Assembly (NCBI GenBank): GCA_965659945.1
Contig: CBFHYJ010000073.1
Span: forward strand, 1-6,007
Length of the DNA stretch: 6,007 bases
Reading direction: 5' to 3'
DNA from: VMDJ01 sp965659945
GTDB taxonomy: Bacteria; Pseudomonadota; Gammaproteobacteria; Chromatiales; Chromatiaceae
The notes under the pieces were generated by a model that worked only from the letters and a program-made list of their open reading frames with translations, did not search any database and was not told the origin of the DNA. Position 1 is the first letter of the stretch; each line of letters opens with the position of its first letter. The position numbers and the translations under genes were made by a program. Shown here in pieces: positions 5,590 through 6,007 of this stretch.

Positions 5590-5937
5590 ATGAACGCGAA
5601 AGAATTCACTCAAAAGTTGTTTGGTAACTCAGATTCAAAAAAATGGGGCGATGATCTTAAAGAGAGTCGTGAGCGAGCTTCATTCATTGTTAACACACTA
5701 TCCAAAGAGCTTGGTAAGCGTGACTGGAATCTTGTGATGGATCTGTATGTCGATATGGATATTTTCAGTGATGTGCCAGAACATGAAGCCCATGCGTTGA
5801 TAGACCAATCACCCTATCCAATCAATCTCAAAAACATGCTGCACGAGCTGTTTATTTTCTACTCAGAACAGAAGAAGAAAATCACTGGTGAAAAAGATCT
5901 CGCTCAGTATTTAAGTTATATGTTCGACGCCTATTAA
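5590..5937 (+). CDS. Hypothetical protein, 115 residues
   Basis: I do not recognise this protein. It is a 115-residue soluble-looking product with no signal peptide, no clear membrane segment, no cysteine and many charged residues (Lys, Asp, Glu). It reads as mostly helical: MNAKEFTQKLFG, a charged stretch WGDDLKESRERASFIVNTLSKEL (19-41), DWNLVMDLYVDMDIFSDVPEHEAHALID (45-72), an SPYPINLKNML turn (74-84), and a C-terminal KDLAQYLSYMFDAY (102-115). The ATG at 5590 is the only plausible start, since an in-frame TAA lies at 5578 and the next Met is at residue 50. No Shine-Dalgarno sequence is evident. It follows the hemoglobin gene by 56 bases with no terminator between, and a strong terminator follows its stop, so it is probably the last gene of the gluQRS unit. 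That placement and the intact frame support a real gene. Confidence 0.75.
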   Translation: MNAKEFTQKLFGNSDSKKWGDDLKESRERASFIVNTLSKELGKRDWNLVMDLYVDMDIFSDVPEHEAHALIDQSPYPINLKNMLHELFIFYSEQKKKITGEKDLAQYLSYMFDAY

Positions 5938-5946
5938 CAGGCAAAG

Positions 5947-5975
5947 AAAAAGCCCATCCGAAGATGGGCTTTTTT
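5947..5975. terminator. Bidirectional intrinsic terminator
   Basis: A 12-base perfect stem (AAAAAGCCCATC at 5947-5958 with its complement at 5963-5974) encloses the loop CGAA, followed by six T in the plus direction. In the minus direction the loop reads TTCG closed by C-G, the very stable C(UUCG)G tetraloop, followed by TTTTT. It lies 9 bases after the stop of the 115-residue protein and 5 bases after the 3' end of the minus-strand tRNA, so it probably ends both transcripts. Confidence 0.93.
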
Positions 5976-5980
5976 ATTGA

Positions 5981-6007
5981 TGGTGCGGGTACCCGGAGTC
6001 GAACCGG
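5981..6007 (-). tRNA. tRNA 3' end (partial), probably tRNA-Leu
   Basis: Read on the minus strand, the last 27 bases are a tRNA tail: CCGG of the T-stem, loop TTCGACT, T-stem CCGGG, acceptor strand TACCCGC, discriminator A and an encoded CCA end. The T-stem pairs perfectly over the visible bases. The rest, including the anticodon, lies beyond the right edge. The acceptor implies a 5' end of GCGGGTA; with discriminator A this fits tRNA-Leu best among common gammaproteobacterial tRNAs, but identity is inferred. The terminator at 5947-5975 sits directly downstream. Confidence 0.9.

Overview
The window looks like chromosomal DNA from a marine-type gammaproteobacterium. Base composition is moderate, judged by eye. 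The evidence for the group is a sodium-pump oxaloacetate decarboxylase locus, a YceF-type Maf protein, a CysZ homologue and a GluQ-RS, all of which resemble gammaproteobacterial versions. I cannot name a genus. I see no transposase, integrase, phage gene, CRISPR array or rRNA.

Layout: (1) Positions 1-559, minus strand: oadG followed by the start of oadA, the gamma and alpha subunits of the membrane oxaloacetate decarboxylase Na+ pump; oadA runs off the left edge. (2) Positions 560-877: a divergent intergenic region with a 16-base dyad and a short direct repeat. (3) Positions 878-2175, plus strand: maf (YceF type, 7-methyl-GTP pyrophosphatase) and cysZ (sulfate permease family), sharing one base at the stop/start. 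(4) Positions 2172-4055, minus strand: a CbbY-like HAD phosphatase followed six bases later by a class I/II PLP aminotransferase. The aminotransferase converges on cysZ with overlapping stop codons. (5) Positions 4056-4203: a second divergent intergenic region with repeated CAATTTA/TGTC elements. (6) Positions 4204-5937, plus strand: gluQRS (TTG start), a group II truncated hemoglobin overlapping it by 17 bases, and an unrecognised 115-residue soluble protein. (7) Positions 5947-5975: a strong intrinsic terminator that works in both directions. (8) Positions 5981-6007, minus strand: the 3' end of a tRNA gene, probably tRNA-Leu, cut by the right edge.

Most of this is housekeeping: anaplerotic carbon flow coupled to Na+ export, nucleotide sanitation, sulfate uptake, amino-acid transamination, sugar-phosphate clean-up and tRNA(Asp) queuosine modification. 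The genes alternate in short two- or three-gene units with very tight spacing. I found no convincing undescribed multi-gene system. The least explained items are the 115-residue protein after the hemoglobin, the Glu-to-Asp change in the GluQ-RS active-site motif, and the His-CD1 type heme pocket inferred for the hemoglobin.
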